Shown: positions 34,696 to 44,096 of the stretch, piece after piece
Layout of the letters: every line of letters begins with the position of its first letter
How positions within the stretch are numbered: position 1 is the first letter of the stretch
Assembly: GCF_000517425.1 (NCBI RefSeq)
Contig: NZ_CP006569.1
Coordinates: 1,736,001 to 1,800,000, forward strand
Source of the DNA: Sodalis praecaptivus
GTDB taxonomy: Bacteria > Pseudomonadota > Gammaproteobacteria > Enterobacterales > Enterobacteriaceae
Reading direction: 5' to 3'
Length of the DNA: 64,000 nt
Made by a program: the position numbers and the translations under genes
Notes under the pieces: generated by a model
The model's database searches: none
Told to the model about the DNA's origin: nothing
Seen by the model: only the letters and a program-made list of their open reading frames with translations

Positions 34696-35089
34696 ATTCA
34701 CTGGCCCGGATCTGAGGCTGCGCGTGGTGCGCCGCGCCGGCCACGGCGCCCGGCGGCCGGACGGCGCGGCGGCTTCCGCTTCCGCGGCGGCGTCCCCTCC
34801 GGCCGCCGTCTCCGTTCACGGGACTGATGCGGCGGCGGGGGGGGCGCACCACCGCCTGCGCGCACGCGCCGTCGGGGTGTTTCTTGACCAGCATCCGCTT
34901 CAGGAAACGGCCTTGACGGCGCCGGGCCAGCGCGTGCGCCGCGGCGAGACCGTGGCGCTGCTGGCTATCGATACGCTGTATTTACCGGTGGTCGCCGACC
35001 GCGAGGGCATTATCGGTGAACGGCTGCTAGAACCCGGTGCGCAGGTGGATTTCGGCCGCGACCTTTTCACCTTCGTCCCGCAGACATAA
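34631..35089 (+). CDS. BCCP-like protein lacking the biotinylation lysine
   Basis: The 152-aa protein repeats the layout of the carrier protein at 32717: similar N-terminal region (NLMAQAHLSRLEFTGPDLRLRV split at about 11-32), Ala-rich linker and a C-terminal biotinyl/lipoyl-type barrel (VGVFLD, GQRVRRGETVALLAIDTLYLPV, LLEPGAQVDFGRDLF). At the hairpin, LLEAMKM is replaced by LLAIDTL, so the lysine position is T115 and biotin cannot attach there. It may be a structural or regulatory subunit of the carboxylase. It overlaps the carboxylase gene. Confidence 0.75.
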   Translation: MEIQVLQHWLNLMAQAHLSRLEFTGPDLRLRVVRRAGHGARRPDGAAASASAAASPPAAVSVHGTDAAAGGAHHRLRARAVGVFLDQHPLQETALTAPGQRVRRGETVALLAIDTLYLPVVADREGIIGERLLEPGAQVDFGRDLFTFVPQT

Positions 35090-35175
35090 ACGGCGGTCAC
35101 CCACGCGGGCCCCCTTTCGCGGCGAGAGCGGCATCGATCGCCATCGCTGAATCCGCCAATGTCAGGAGACCGACA

Positions 35176-35877
35176 ATGAGCACCCATTTTGATCTCGCGC
35201 CGATATTAACCGGTGATTACGGCAGACAGATACTTCAGGGTATCGAAATGACGCTGCAGCTCACGGCATGGACCTGGGTGCTGGCCATGTTTATCGCGCT
35301 GATATTGGTCACCCTGCGCCTGTGCGGCAACGTTATCGTCAGCCGGGCCGTCGCGGTGTATGTGTCCTATCATCGCAATGTGCCCACGCTGGTCCAGTTG
35401 ATGCTGTGGTATTTCGCCATACCCATGGTGCTGCCGGCGGGGCTACAGGCGTGGCTCGCCGATTTCGGCGCCGAATTTATTTTCTCGATGATTGCGCTAG
35501 GGCTCTGTGAAGCCGCTTTTTTTTCCGAGGATCTGCGCAGCGGCCTGCGCGCCATCCCGCACGGGCAAATGGAAGCGTCCCGCGCGCTCGGACTCAGTTA
35601 TATCCGCGCCATTCGCTATGTGATCATGCCGCAGGCTGTACGCAACAGTTTGCCGGCGCTCATTAACCACACCGTGACGCTATTCAAAAATACCAGTCTG
35701 GCGATGGCCATCGGGCTGGGTGAACTTACCTATGCGACGCGGGAAGTGGAAAATTACACCTACCGCACTTTTGAGACCTATTTGGTCGCCACCGTCGTTT
35801 ATCTGTTTTTTTCATTGACGTTGATGGGGGCTGGCGCGCTGCTCGCCCGACATTTTCACACCCAGAATGCGAGATAA
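35176..35877 (+). CDS. Polar amino acid ABC transporter permease (GltJ-like)
   Basis: The 233-aa inner-membrane protein matches glutamate/aspartate-type permeases: YHRNVPTLVQLMLWYF, AIPHGQMEASRALGLSYI and PQAVRNSLPALINHTVTLFKNTSLAM. GGAGA precedes the ATG. It forms, with the next gene, the membrane part of an importer whose ATPase (46217) and binding protein (42450) are encoded in other transcription units of the same cluster. Confidence 0.88.
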   Translation: MSTHFDLAPILTGDYGRQILQGIEMTLQLTAWTWVLAMFIALILVTLRLCGNVIVSRAVAVYVSYHRNVPTLVQLMLWYFAIPMVLPAGLQAWLADFGAEFIFSMIALGLCEAAFFSEDLRSGLRAIPHGQMEASRALGLSYIRAIRYVIMPQAVRNSLPALINHTVTLFKNTSLAMAIGLGELTYATREVENYTYRTFETYLVATVVYLFFSLTLMGAGALLARHFHTQNAR

Positions 35878-35883
35878 GCCACT

Positions 35884-36627
35884 ATGTTCGATGTATTGCA
35901 AATTGTGCGCGATAACTGGGCGCTGTTTCTGGTCGGGCAATACCCCAACGGTCCGCTGGGCGGTCTCGCCTGTACGCTGCTGTTGTCCCTGTGCGCGTTG
36001 GTGATTGCTTTTCCCTCCAGCCTGCTGATGGCCATCGGGCGTATCTCGCCGTTCAGGCTTATTCGCTATCCTGTCACGGTGTGGGTTTATTTCATGCGCG
36101 GCATCCCGTTAATCATGGTGATTTTCTGGACCTATTTTCTGGTGCCGCTGCTTATCGGTCACAACATCAGCGCTTTCACCACCATGCTCTGTACGCTGGT
36201 GATCTATCAAAGCGCCTATTTGTGCGAAGTGGTCCGCGCGGGGATCCAGGCCCTGCCGCAGGGGCAAATGGAAGCGGCGCGGGCCCTTGGTATGGGGTAT
36301 TTCCGCACTACGCTGTGCGTGATTTTACCCCAGGCGCTGTACAATTCGTTGCCGAGTCTGGTGAGTCAGTTCATCGCCATTATTAAGGAAACCACGCTCG
36401 GCTATATTATCAATTTGCAGGAAATGACGTTTGCCGCCAACCAGGTCAATAATCAATTGCTGACTAAGCCTTTCCAGGTGTTCGCGATTCTGGCGTTGAC
36501 CTATTATGTATTGTGTTATGGCCTGACGCAGCTTACCGGCTGGCTGGAGCGGCGCATTGAACGTAAGCGGCGGGGCGGCGCGACCTTGACCTCGGCGTAT
36601 GTTCCGGCGGCGCCGCGTCAACAATAA
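35884..36627 (+). CDS. Polar amino acid ABC transporter permease (GltK-like)
   Basis: A 247-aa partner permease with YFMRGIPLIMVIFWTYF, ALPQGQMEAARALGMGYF and PQALYNSLPSLVSQFIAIIKETTLGY. It follows the first permease after six bases, as gltJ and gltK do. A positively charged C-terminal tail is present. It ends the operon driven from promoter B. Confidence 0.88.
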   Translation: MFDVLQIVRDNWALFLVGQYPNGPLGGLACTLLLSLCALVIAFPSSLLMAIGRISPFRLIRYPVTVWVYFMRGIPLIMVIFWTYFLVPLLIGHNISAFTTMLCTLVIYQSAYLCEVVRAGIQALPQGQMEAARALGMGYFRTTLCVILPQALYNSLPSLVSQFIAIIKETTLGYIINLQEMTFAANQVNNQLLTKPFQVFAILALTYYVLCYGLTQLTGWLERRIERKRRGGATLTSAYVPAAPRQQ

Positions 36628-36806
36628 GCACAGGCGCCGCGTCAACCGCAAGGGTGGCGGCCGCGCCAGGAAGACGGGCGTTCCTGACGGGTGCCGGATA
36701 CCGCGCCGGCGTCGGCCATGCCGGCGTGCCATCGGGTGTAACGGCGGGAATGATCCCCGCGGCTGCCGGTCGTGCCGGCAGACCTGAAGCGTGGGGGGCG
36801 CGGGGA

Positions 36807-37328
36807 TTATCTCTGCTCGCGCAACTGCGTCCGGTACTCGCGCGCGCGGCGGACATAGTTAGCGCTGGTGGCGATCATCTCCAGGCGTTGCGCCTCGCTC
36901 ACCTCGCGTATCACCCGCGCCGGCGAGCCGAACACCACGCAATGATCCGGGATCACCTTGCCTTCGGTAATCAGCGTGTTCGCGCCTATCAGACAGTGGC
37001 GGCCGATTTTTGCGCCGTTGAGGATCACCGCGTTAATTCCTATCAAACTGTAGTCGCCTATGGTGCAGCCGTGCAGCATCGCCTGATGCCCGACCGTAAC
37101 GCCGCGACCCAGCGTGAGCGGCGCGCCGGGATCGGCATGCAACACCGCCCCCTCTTGAATGTTGCTCTGCGGGCCGATGTCGATGCGATCGTTATCGCCG
37201 CGTATTACGGCATGAAACCAGACGCTGGCGTCGGCCGCCAGCCGTACCTGGCCGACCACAACGGCGCCGGGGGCTATCCAGCACTCCGCGTCGGCGTCGA
37301 CCTGGTGAGTACCTAAAGCATACAGCAT
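36807..37328 (-). CDS. Gamma-carbonic-anhydrase-like hexapeptide protein
   Basis: The 173-aa left-handed beta-helix protein has repeated hexapeptides and the gamma-class pattern: [23 protein letters not shown] and [14 protein letters not shown], with the three histidines expected to bind metal. Relatives include PaaY and CaiE, which support CoA-thioester pathways, and true gamma carbonic anhydrases that hydrate CO2. Its location near a biotin carboxylase and at the end of an operon with CoA-transferase and crotonase-like genes makes either role plausible. Confidence 0.82.
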   Translation of the reverse strand: MLYALGTHQVDADAECWIAPGAVVVGQVRLAADASVWFHAVIRGDNDRIDIGPQSNIQEGAVLHADPGAPLTLGRGVTVGHQAMLHGCTIGDYSLIGINAVILNGAKIGRHCLIGANTLITEGKVIPDHCVVFGSPARVIREVSEAQRLEMIATSANYVRRAREYRTQLREQR

Positions 37329-37385
37329 GATGACTCCTGTTGTGCGTCAACGGGCCGCAGGGCGCCGCGAGCGTAATAGCGCGCA

Positions 37386-38954
37386 TCACGCGCGGGGCGG
37401 CGCTTGCGGGGCATCGGCGCCGTGGGGATTGAGCTCGATGGCGGGCAAGCGCTGCAAAATCATCAAGGCGGCCGCCGCCAGGGCCACCACCAGCAGCAGG
37501 CTCAACGACACCGCCTGCATCAGCGCCAGCCGCGCCAGGGGCAACCACTGGGCCAGCGCCTCGCCGGCGTGGGTTTGCATCAGCACCTGCGGATCGAGAT
37601 ACGCACCGGCGTGAGCGGACAGCCCGCGCGCGCGGAACAGGCGCAACAGCGAGAAGTGGTAACAGCCCTTTACCATCGCGCCCACCACCGCCGTGGCGAT
37701 AAGGGCCCCCACCAGCCGCAGCGATTTTTGCAGCGCGGTGGCGATCCCTATATGCTCGCGCCGCGCCAGCGCTTGGGTAAACAGCGTCAAATTGATCATG
37801 GTAAAGCCCAAGCCGCAGCCGGCCATGATGGTAAGCGTTAACAATGTGGCAAAACCCGCCCGCGCGCCGACCAGCGCATAGCCGAGACTAGCCAGCAGCA
37901 ATAAACTGAAGCCGATAAACGGCATCAGCGCCGGGTTGGACAGCCGGGTCACAATACGACCATTCACGATCGCCCCCAGCGTCATACACAGCGCCAGCGG
38001 GGTAATCAACACGCCGGCATCCGCCGGGCTGAAACCGTAGCCGCCTTGGAACAGCAGGGGAAGATAGATAAGCAGCGAGAACATGGCGCCCCCCGCCAGC
38101 AGCGCCAGCCAGTAGAGCTTTTGCAGCGCGGGGTGGGTGAAAAGCGCGCCGGGCAGCAGGGGATCGGCCGCGCGCCGCTCCCGACGCAGCAGGCCTGCTG
38201 CCGAGACCAGCAACAGGAGCATCAGCAGGAGGCTCAGGCCGTGGTTGCCCAGCGGTAAATGCTCCACCAGCAACTGAAGTGAAATCAGGCTGGTGGCCAC
38301 CAGCACCGCCCCGGGCCAGTCGACCTGCGGCGGACCGCTGGTCGGCGGCGCGAAAGCCGGTAAAAAGCGCCAGGCGAAAAACAGCGCCACGCCCCCCAGC
38401 GGCACGTTCAAATAAAACACGTAGCGCCAGCCATAATGGCTACTGAGGTAACCGCCGAGTACCGGCCCCAGCGCGTTGGCGACGCTTGAAATCATACTCA
38501 GAATGATTTGCCAGCGCAGTCGCCGGCGGGTATCGGGGAACAGTTCGGGAATACAGGCGAACGCGCTGCCTATCACCATACCGCCGCCGATGCCCTGCAG
38601 CCCGCGGGCCACCACCAGCTCCAGCATGCTGGTGGACAGGCCGCACCACACCGATCCCAGGGTAAACACTACCGTTGAGGCCAACACAAACGGTTTACGG
38701 CCAAAGTAGTCCCCCAGACGGCCGGTAATGGGGATCGCCACCATGTTGGCCAAGAGATAACCGGTGGCGACCCAGGCATACAGACTGAAACCCTGCAGGT
38801 CGCTGACGATACTCGGCAGCGCGTTGCCGACGATGGTCTGCTCCAGGGACGACAGCAACATCACCAGCGAAATCCCGAGCATCGCGAGCAGCGAGGAACG
38901 GAAACTGTCCGGCTGACCGCTCATCGTCCCTGATGGCGTGGCGGAGAAAGACAT
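37386..38954 (-). CDS. MFS transporter, DHA2 (14-helix) family
   Basis: The 522-aa protein has about 14 hydrophobic segments and the family motifs SSLEQTIVGNALPSI (motif D1-like) and GRLGDYFGRKPFVL (motif A). DHA2 members (EmrB/QacA type) are proton-driven exporters of drugs or metabolites. It lies 14 bases after the aminotransferase gene on the same strand, so it may export a pathway product or inhibitory intermediate; a general drug-efflux role is equally possible. Confidence 0.85.
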   Translation of the reverse strand: MSFSATPSGTMSGQPDSFRSSLLAMLGISLVMLLSSLEQTIVGNALPSIVSDLQGFSLYAWVATGYLLANMVAIPITGRLGDYFGRKPFVLASTVVFTLGSVWCGLSTSMLELVVARGLQGIGGGMVIGSAFACIPELFPDTRRRLRWQIILSMISSVANALGPVLGGYLSSHYGWRYVFYLNVPLGGVALFFAWRFLPAFAPPTSGPPQVDWPGAVLVATSLISLQLLVEHLPLGNHGLSLLLMLLLLVSAAGLLRRERRAADPLLPGALFTHPALQKLYWLALLAGGAMFSLLIYLPLLFQGGYGFSPADAGVLITPLALCMTLGAIVNGRIVTRLSNPALMPFIGFSLLLLASLGYALVGARAGFATLLTLTIMAGCGLGFTMINLTLFTQALARREHIGIATALQKSLRLVGALIATAVVGAMVKGCYHFSLLRLFRARGLSAHAGAYLDPQVLMQTHAGEALAQWLPLARLALMQAVSLSLLLVVALAAAALMILQRLPAIELNPHGADAPQAPPRA

Positions 38955-38968
38955 AGGCGATGATTCCG

Positions 38969-40177
38969 TTATATTAACTGCGATAGCGCCCGCGCGATGC
39001 GTGCGATACCGGTTTCAATGGTGTCGAGATCGGTAGCGATGGAGATCCTGAAATAGGGCGACAGCCCGTAAGCGGCGCCGGCCACCAGCGCCACCTCGGC
39101 GTTCTCCAGCAAATACAGCACCACGTCCCCGTCGCTTTCGAGCGTGGCGCCGTCCGGTTTGCGCTTACCTATTACGCCGCCGCAGTTGACGTACAGGTAA
39201 AACGCCCCTGCGGGCGGCAGGCAGGATAAGCCGTCGATGACGTTGATAAGCGCCAGCGCCGCAGACTGCCGCGTACGGTAGGTTTCCCGGTTGGCGGCCA
39301 GACTGGACTGATCTCCTTCGTAGGCCGCAACCGCCGCCGCCTGGCTGATGGAGCAGGTGGCGCCGGACGTCTGGGATTTCACCACGGCGATGGCCTTTAT
39401 CACATCGGGTGGGCCGGCGACGAACCCTATCCGCCAACCGGTCATGGCATAGCTTTTTGATACGCCGTTGACGATAAGCGTCCGTTCGCGCAGCGCGGGG
39501 GCGATGGCGAGAAGATGGGGATTCTCCTGGTCGCCGAACCGGATGTGCTCATAAATTTCATCGGTCATGATCATCACCTGCGGGTGGTCAATCAATACCG
39601 CCGCCAGCGCGCGGTATTCATCGGCGGTATAACAGGCGCCGGTGGGATTGCTCGGCGAGTTGATAACCAACCAGCGGGTGCGCGGCGTAATGGCCTGCGC
39701 CAGCCGTGCGGGGGTCAGTTTGAAGCCGTCGGTTTCCGGACAAGGTACAATGACCGGCTCCCCTTCGCACAGTTTCACCATGTCCGGATAAGACACCCAA
39801 TAGGGTGCAGGGATAATCACTTCATCGCCGGGGTTCAGCGTGGCGGCGAGCGCCAGGTATACCGCGCTTTTGGCGCCCGGCGTGACGATAATGTCATTGA
39901 TCGTGTAGCTGACGCCGTTTTCCCGCTTGAGCTTGGCGACGATGGCTTCACGCAGGGCCGGGGTGCCGGCGTTATGGGTATAGCGCGTATCGCCGCGCTC
40001 CATGGCATCCCAGGCCGCCTGCCGGATATGCGCCGGCGTGGCGAAATCCGGCTCGCCGACCACCAGGCTGATGATGGCTTTCCCCTGGCGCTTGAGTTCA
40101 TGGGCGCGATCGGCGGCTGCGCCGCTGGGGGATTGTTTGATGCGCTGAACGCGCGCTGCTGCGCGGGTGGTACTCAT
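38969..40177 (-). CDS. Aspartate aminotransferase-like PLP enzyme
   Basis: The 402-aa fold-type I enzyme resembles class Ib aspartate aminotransferases: LVVGEPDFATP, Y-T-H-N-A-G-T-P (substrate cap), PSNPTGACY, DEIYEHI and VSKSYAMTGWRIGF with the PLP lysine. It likely converts an amino acid to its 2-oxo acid. GGAGTTAACC before the ATG gives the ribosome site. It sits between CoA-transferase and MFS genes. Confidence 0.88.
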   Translation of the reverse strand: MSTTRAAARVQRIKQSPSGAAADRAHELKRQGKAIISLVVGEPDFATPAHIRQAAWDAMERGDTRYTHNAGTPALREAIVAKLKRENGVSYTINDIIVTPGAKSAVYLALAATLNPGDEVIIPAPYWVSYPDMVKLCEGEPVIVPCPETDGFKLTPARLAQAITPRTRWLVINSPSNPTGACYTADEYRALAAVLIDHPQVMIMTDEIYEHIRFGDQENPHLLAIAPALRERTLIVNGVSKSYAMTGWRIGFVAGPPDVIKAIAVVKSQTSGATCSISQAAAVAAYEGDQSSLAANRETYRTRQSAALALINVIDGLSCLPPAGAFYLYVNCGGVIGKRKPDGATLESDGDVVLYLLENAEVALVAGAAYGLSPYFRISIATDLDTIETGIARIARALSQLI

Positions 40178-40252
40178 GGTTAACTCCTTAACGGTTAATC
40201 GGGTAAAGTGGATAGGGACGGCGCGTGTCTCGGCGGCCTGTCACGTCGCGGC

Positions 40253-41449
40253 TCAAATGGCCCCCTTGGCGCGCAGCGCCGCAATGCGCTCGGACGGGTA
40301 GCCCAGCTCCCGCAATACTCGCTCGGTATGCTCCCCCCGGTCCGGCGCGGCGGTGCGCAGCTGGCTCGGCGTCCGGCTCAGGCTGAACGGTTGTCCCACA
40401 ACGTCGATATCCCCCAGCCGCGGATGCCGCAACGGTTGCGCCACCCCTAGATGCTGCACCTGAGGATCGGCGAAGACCTCGTTGATTTTGTTGATGGGGC
40501 CGGCAGCCACCGACGCCCGCTCGAAAGCGGCAATCCAGGCGCTTGTGCTGCGGGTGCGGATAATCGCCGACAGCACGTCGTTGAGCGCCCGGCGATTTTG
40601 CGAGCGTAGCGCCTCGGAGTTGAACTCGGGGTGTTCCACCAGATCCGGCCTATCCAGCGCCAGGCACAGCCGCCGATACATCGCCTGCTCACCGGCGGCG
40701 ATATTGATGTAGCCGTCCGCGGTGGGATAGACCCCGGTGGGAATGGAGGTGGGATGATCGTTACCGCTTTGCCCGGGGATCTCGTGTAAGAACAGCCAGC
40801 GCGCCGCCTGGAAATCCAGCATGGCAATCATGGTTTGCAGCAACGAGATCTGGACCCATTGGCCCAACCCCGAGGTTTGCCGCTCAATCAGCGCGGTCAG
40901 GATAGCCATGGCGCAGTACATGCCGGCGCCGACATCGGCCACCGCGAAACCGGCGCGCATCGGCCCGTGGGCGGGGTCGCCGTTGACCGACATCAGCCCG
41001 GCCATGCCCTGCACGATATGATCGAACCCCGGCCGTTTGGCATAGGGGCCGTCCTGGCCGAATCCGGAAATGCTGGCGTAAACGAGGCGCGGATTGATTT
41101 TCGCCAGCGTGTCATAATCGATGCCCAGGCGGAATTTCACATCGGGTCTGAAGTTCTCGGCCACCACGTCCGCCTCGGCCACCAACTGATAAAACACCGC
41201 CAGACCGTCCGGGTCTTTCAAATTGAGCGTGAGCGAGCGCTTGTTGCGGTGCAGATTCTGAAAGTCGGGCCCGTCGCGCAGCCCGCCCCAGCCGTCGCTG
41301 ACCTCCATATAATCCGGGCTTTCAATCTTAATGACGTCGGCGCCCCAATCGGCGAATTGGCGCACGCACGCCGGCCCGGCCCGCACGCGGGTCAGATCGA
41401 GCACTTTCACGGCGGCGAGCGGGCCGCGGCGCGGAGTCTGCGTGGACAT
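40253..41449 (-). CDS. CaiB/BaiF-family (class III) CoA-transferase
   Basis: The 398-aa protein has LAAVKVLDLTRVRAGP, FADWGADVIKIE, RNKRSLTLNLKD and GFDHIVQGMAGLMSVNG, then VADVGAGMYCAM with the aspartate expected to form the acyl intermediate. It transfers CoA between organic acids. It overlaps or abuts the crotonase-like gene (two bases apart), so acid activation followed by a crotonase-type step is the likely order. Confidence 0.9.
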   Translation of the reverse strand: MSTQTPRRGPLAAVKVLDLTRVRAGPACVRQFADWGADVIKIESPDYMEVSDGWGGLRDGPDFQNLHRNKRSLTLNLKDPDGLAVFYQLVAEADVVAENFRPDVKFRLGIDYDTLAKINPRLVYASISGFGQDGPYAKRPGFDHIVQGMAGLMSVNGDPAHGPMRAGFAVADVGAGMYCAMAILTALIERQTSGLGQWVQISLLQTMIAMLDFQAARWLFLHEIPGQSGNDHPTSIPTGVYPTADGYINIAAGEQAMYRRLCLALDRPDLVEHPEFNSEALRSQNRRALNDVLSAIIRTRSTSAWIAAFERASVAAGPINKINEVFADPQVQHLGVAQPLRHPRLGDIDVVGQPFSLSRTPSQLRTAAPDRGEHTERVLRELGYPSERIAALRAKGAI

Positions 41450-41451
41450 GG

Positions 41452-42246
41452 CTACTCCCCCTTGAACTGCGGCTGACGTTTCTGGGCAAAGGCGGCGCGT
41501 CCCTCGCGATAGTCATCGCTTTTGAAACAGGCGTCGATCAACGCCTGCGCCGCGGCCATATCGCGCCGGCTTTCGTCGTGCTCCAGTTCGATAAAAACCC
41601 GTTTGATGGCGGCCAGCGTCATCGGGGCGTTTTGCGCCACCCGATTGCCGTATTCCGTTACCCGGTCTGCCAAATGCGCCGCAGGGATGATCTCGTGTAC
41701 CAGCCCCATGGTCAGCGCTTCCTGCGCGCTGTAATGCCGGCCGGTAAAGAAAATGTCCCGCCCGCGGCTCGGGCCGACGATACGATTCAGGCGAATTTGG
41801 CCTTCGTAGCCGTAACCGAGTCCCAGGCGAACCGCCGGGATGGCGAATACCGCACTGTCCGAGCACAGCCGGATATCGCAGCTGGTAGCAAAATCCAGGC
41901 CGCCGCCGATACAATAGCCGTGGATCATGGCGATGGTCGGCTTGGCGCAATAATAAACGGCGTTATAGGCGGACTCATTAATGTGGTGATAGTGATGATT
42001 CTGCTCGGCATTGCCGCGCACGCTGTCGAACGAAGAGATATTAGAGCCGGCGGCGAAAGCTTTTTCCCCCGCGCCGCGCACCACGATAACGCGAATGGCC
42101 GTATCCTGCTCGAAAGCGCGGATAATATCCGGCACCGCCTGCGCCATTGCCATGGAAATGGCATTATGCTTGCCGGGATCGTTAAAAGTTATCCAGCCTA
42201 TCGGCCCCGTGGTCGACGCTAAGATGGTGGCGTTTTCTGTTGTCAT
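41452..42246 (-). CDS. Crotonase-superfamily protein with altered active site
   Basis: This 264-aa protein has the crotonase fold: oxyanion-hole segments AAGSNISSF and GYCIGGGLDFA, and the C-terminal SAQEALTMGLVHEII. The two glutamates used by enoyl-CoA hydratase are replaced: GGGCE becomes GGGLD, and PE becomes PA in AIPAVRLGLGYGYEG. The LGLGYGYEG loop resembles that of methylmalonyl-CoA decarboxylase ScpB (LGVPY), so decarboxylation or isomerisation of a CoA thioester is more likely than hydration. It begins the operon with CoA-transferase, aminotransferase and MFS genes. Confidence 0.82.
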   Translation of the reverse strand: MTTENATILASTTGPIGWITFNDPGKHNAISMAMAQAVPDIIRAFEQDTAIRVIVVRGAGEKAFAAGSNISSFDSVRGNAEQNHHYHHINESAYNAVYYCAKPTIAMIHGYCIGGGLDFATSCDIRLCSDSAVFAIPAVRLGLGYGYEGQIRLNRIVGPSRGRDIFFTGRHYSAQEALTMGLVHEIIPAAHLADRVTEYGNRVAQNAPMTLAAIKRVFIELEHDESRRDMAAAQALIDACFKSDDYREGRAAFAQKRQPQFKGE

Positions 42247-42357
42247 AGCTAGGTTGTCTCATTGAATGACCGGTAGAATAAGCGACGTAAAAAGGGCGCC
42301 GCGCGGGTACCCCTCGCGGAAAAAATGATTGGCAGACCCTTAATTACTCGAGGTTAA

Positions 42358-42379
42358 CGGGCGGCCGTCGGTCCGCCCG
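42358..42379. other. Hairpin downstream of the binding-protein gene
   Basis: CGGGCGG, 8-nt loop CCGTCGGT, CCGCCCG. It lies between the oxoprolinase-binding-protein operon and the downstream crotonase operon, both leftward. No T tract follows, so partial termination or mRNA end protection is more likely than full termination. Confidence 0.4.
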
Positions 42380-42449
42380 CTAATAACGTTAAAACGTCCT
42401 ATTATTTCTCTCGTGCTGCACCAAAGAGCGGTGAAAAGTTAATTTACCC

Positions 42450-43283
42450 TTAGGGTAAAGGCTCAAAATGAATATCCGACATGGACTGGACTTTATCCTT
42501 GCGCGGCATGTCATAAATCGTTCCCGGACCTATCCATTTATTCCAAATGGCGTTAAGTGTGCCTTCATTTTCCAATTCATCGAGGATGCTATTTATTTTC
42601 TCATACAATTTGGGCTCGCCGTGGCGCATGCCGACGCTCACCGGCTCCAGCGCCATGGGTTCGGCTATCATGGCGAGCTTAATACCGCTTTCACCGGCTT
42701 TACTGATAAATTGCTTGGCGGTCATTTCATTGTTGACGAAGCCGATGGTCTTACGCTGGATCGTGGCCAGATAGGCGGAGCCGGCATCTTGGAACGTGAC
42801 CGGAATGGCCTTTTGCAGGCGCGTCGCCAGTTCGGAGGTGGAGCCTTTACTGGACCCTATCCGTTTACCCTTGAAATCCTTCAAGGTTTTATTGCCGTTC
42901 TCCGCCAGCACCACCAGCATTTCGCGGGTGATGTAATAAGGATGACTAAATTGGATCTGCTCCCCCCGTGAACGGGTATAGGCCAAGTTCATAATGCCAA
43001 TATCCACATGGCCGAGTTTGATTTCAGGCACTTTGGCTTCCGTGGAGACCGGTTTTATCGCCACCTCGACCCCCAACTTGTCGGCGATGGCGTGGCAAAG
43101 ATCCACATCGTGGCCGACCTGCTGGCGGGTTTGCGGATCGGGGAAGCCGAAGGGCGGGGTGCTGGCCTGTACGCCGCAAATCATTTTCTTATTGGCCAGA
43201 ATGGTATCGAGCTGGTCGGCCTGGGCCAGCCGCGGTGCGGCGGCGGCAAGAAACAGCAGAGCGGTAACGGTGAGTAAACGCAT
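42450..43283 (-). CDS. Amino acid ABC transporter substrate-binding protein (GltI-like)
   Basis: The 277-aa periplasmic protein has a Sec signal peptide (about 1-22, APRLAQA) and the SBP_bac_3 fold: ICGVQASTPPFGFPD, VGHDVDLCHAIADKLGVE, VDIGIMNLAYTRSRGEQIQFSHPYY split at about 93-118. It belongs to the glutamate/aspartate-binding type. Being cotranscribed with PxpABC genes suggests 5-oxoproline or a close relative as ligand; this is inference. Permeases and ATPase are at 35.2-36.6 and 46.2 kb. Confidence 0.87.
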   Translation of the reverse strand: MRLLTVTALLFLAAAAPRLAQADQLDTILANKKMICGVQASTPPFGFPDPQTRQQVGHDVDLCHAIADKLGVEVAIKPVSTEAKVPEIKLGHVDIGIMNLAYTRSRGEQIQFSHPYYITREMLVVLAENGNKTLKDFKGKRIGSSKGSTSELATRLQKAIPVTFQDAGSAYLATIQRKTIGFVNNEMTAKQFISKAGESGIKLAMIAEPMALEPVSVGMRHGEPKLYEKINSILDELENEGTLNAIWNKWIGPGTIYDMPRKDKVQSMSDIHFEPLP

Positions 43284-43285
43284 GG

Positions 43286-44077
43286 TTAAACATCCTTCTG
43301 GCTGAGGGGGGATAATTGGGACAAGGGCAAGACCCGGCCACCGAGCCGCTCGACTTCGTCCCGGATCGCGCGCGCCAGCGTCACCGCCTCGGCGTTGTCG
43401 CCGTGGACCAGGATGGAACGGGCGGGGATTGGGATGTCGTTACCGGCAATCGTGGTGGCGGTGCCGTGACGCAGGAACTGGCTGACGCGCGCCATCACCT
43501 GCTGTCTGTCGTGGATCACCGCGCCGGGGCGTTTTCTCGACACCAGCAAGCCTTCGGCGTCATAAGCGCGATCGGCGTGAAACACCGTCTCCACCTGGAC
43601 GCCGCCGCATTTCGCCGCTGCATTGCGAATGCAAGGGCTAATGGATGACTTGATAATCAGCGATGGGTTGAACGCGGCCACCGCCGCCACCAGCGGCGTG
43701 GCCAGCGCCTCGTCTTCCGCGATCATATTGCCCAGGGCGCCGTGGAAGCTCATCAGTTTGATGGGATGTCCTATCATCTCGGCCAGGCCGGAGATAGCGG
43801 CAAGCTGATACAGCACTAAATCGCACAGCTCTTGCGCCTCGATCTGCATGCGACGACGGCCGAAGCCCACCAGATCGGGAAAGCCGACGTGGGCGCCCGC
43901 GTCGATCCCCAGCGCTTTTGCCCGGATAAGGGTAGCGCGCATGATACTCGGGTCGCCGGCATGAAAACCGCAGGCGATATTGGCCGAAGAAATCAGCGAC
44001 ATCAGCGTTTCGTCATCGCCCATTTTCCAACGGCCCAAGCCTTCGCCCAGATCGGCGTTGATATCTACTTCCAGCAT
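43286..44077 (-). CDS. pxpA: 5-oxoprolinase subunit A (LamB/YcsF family)
   Basis: The 263-aa protein matches PxpA/YcsF: DINADLGEGLGRWKMGDDE, SANIACGFHAGDP, HVGFPDLVGFGRR and MSFHGALGN, with a C-terminal LVHGDNAEAV. PxpA works with PxpB and PxpC in ATP-dependent cleavage of 5-oxo-L-proline to L-glutamate. The start at 44077 follows AAGGAGTTAACC. It lies between pxpC and the binding-protein gene in a leftward operon. Confidence 0.92.
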   Translation of the reverse strand: MLEVDINADLGEGLGRWKMGDDETLMSLISSANIACGFHAGDPSIMRATLIRAKALGIDAGAHVGFPDLVGFGRRRMQIEAQELCDLVLYQLAAISGLAEMIGHPIKLMSFHGALGNMIAEDEALATPLVAAVAAFNPSLIIKSSISPCIRNAAAKCGGVQVETVFHADRAYDAEGLLVSRKRPGAVIHDRQQVMARVSQFLRHGTATTIAGNDIPIPARSILVHGDNAEAVTLARAIRDEVERLGGRVLPLSQLSPLSQKDV

Positions 44078-44096
44078 GGTTAACTCCTTAAAAGCC

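Noticed and set aside
42247-42449. A Nac-like site before the crotonase-CoA-transferase operon
   Set aside because: ATAAGCG is present but no TTAT at the right distance and no TGTCTTA block, so membership of this operon in the Nac-like regulon is not supported by sequence.
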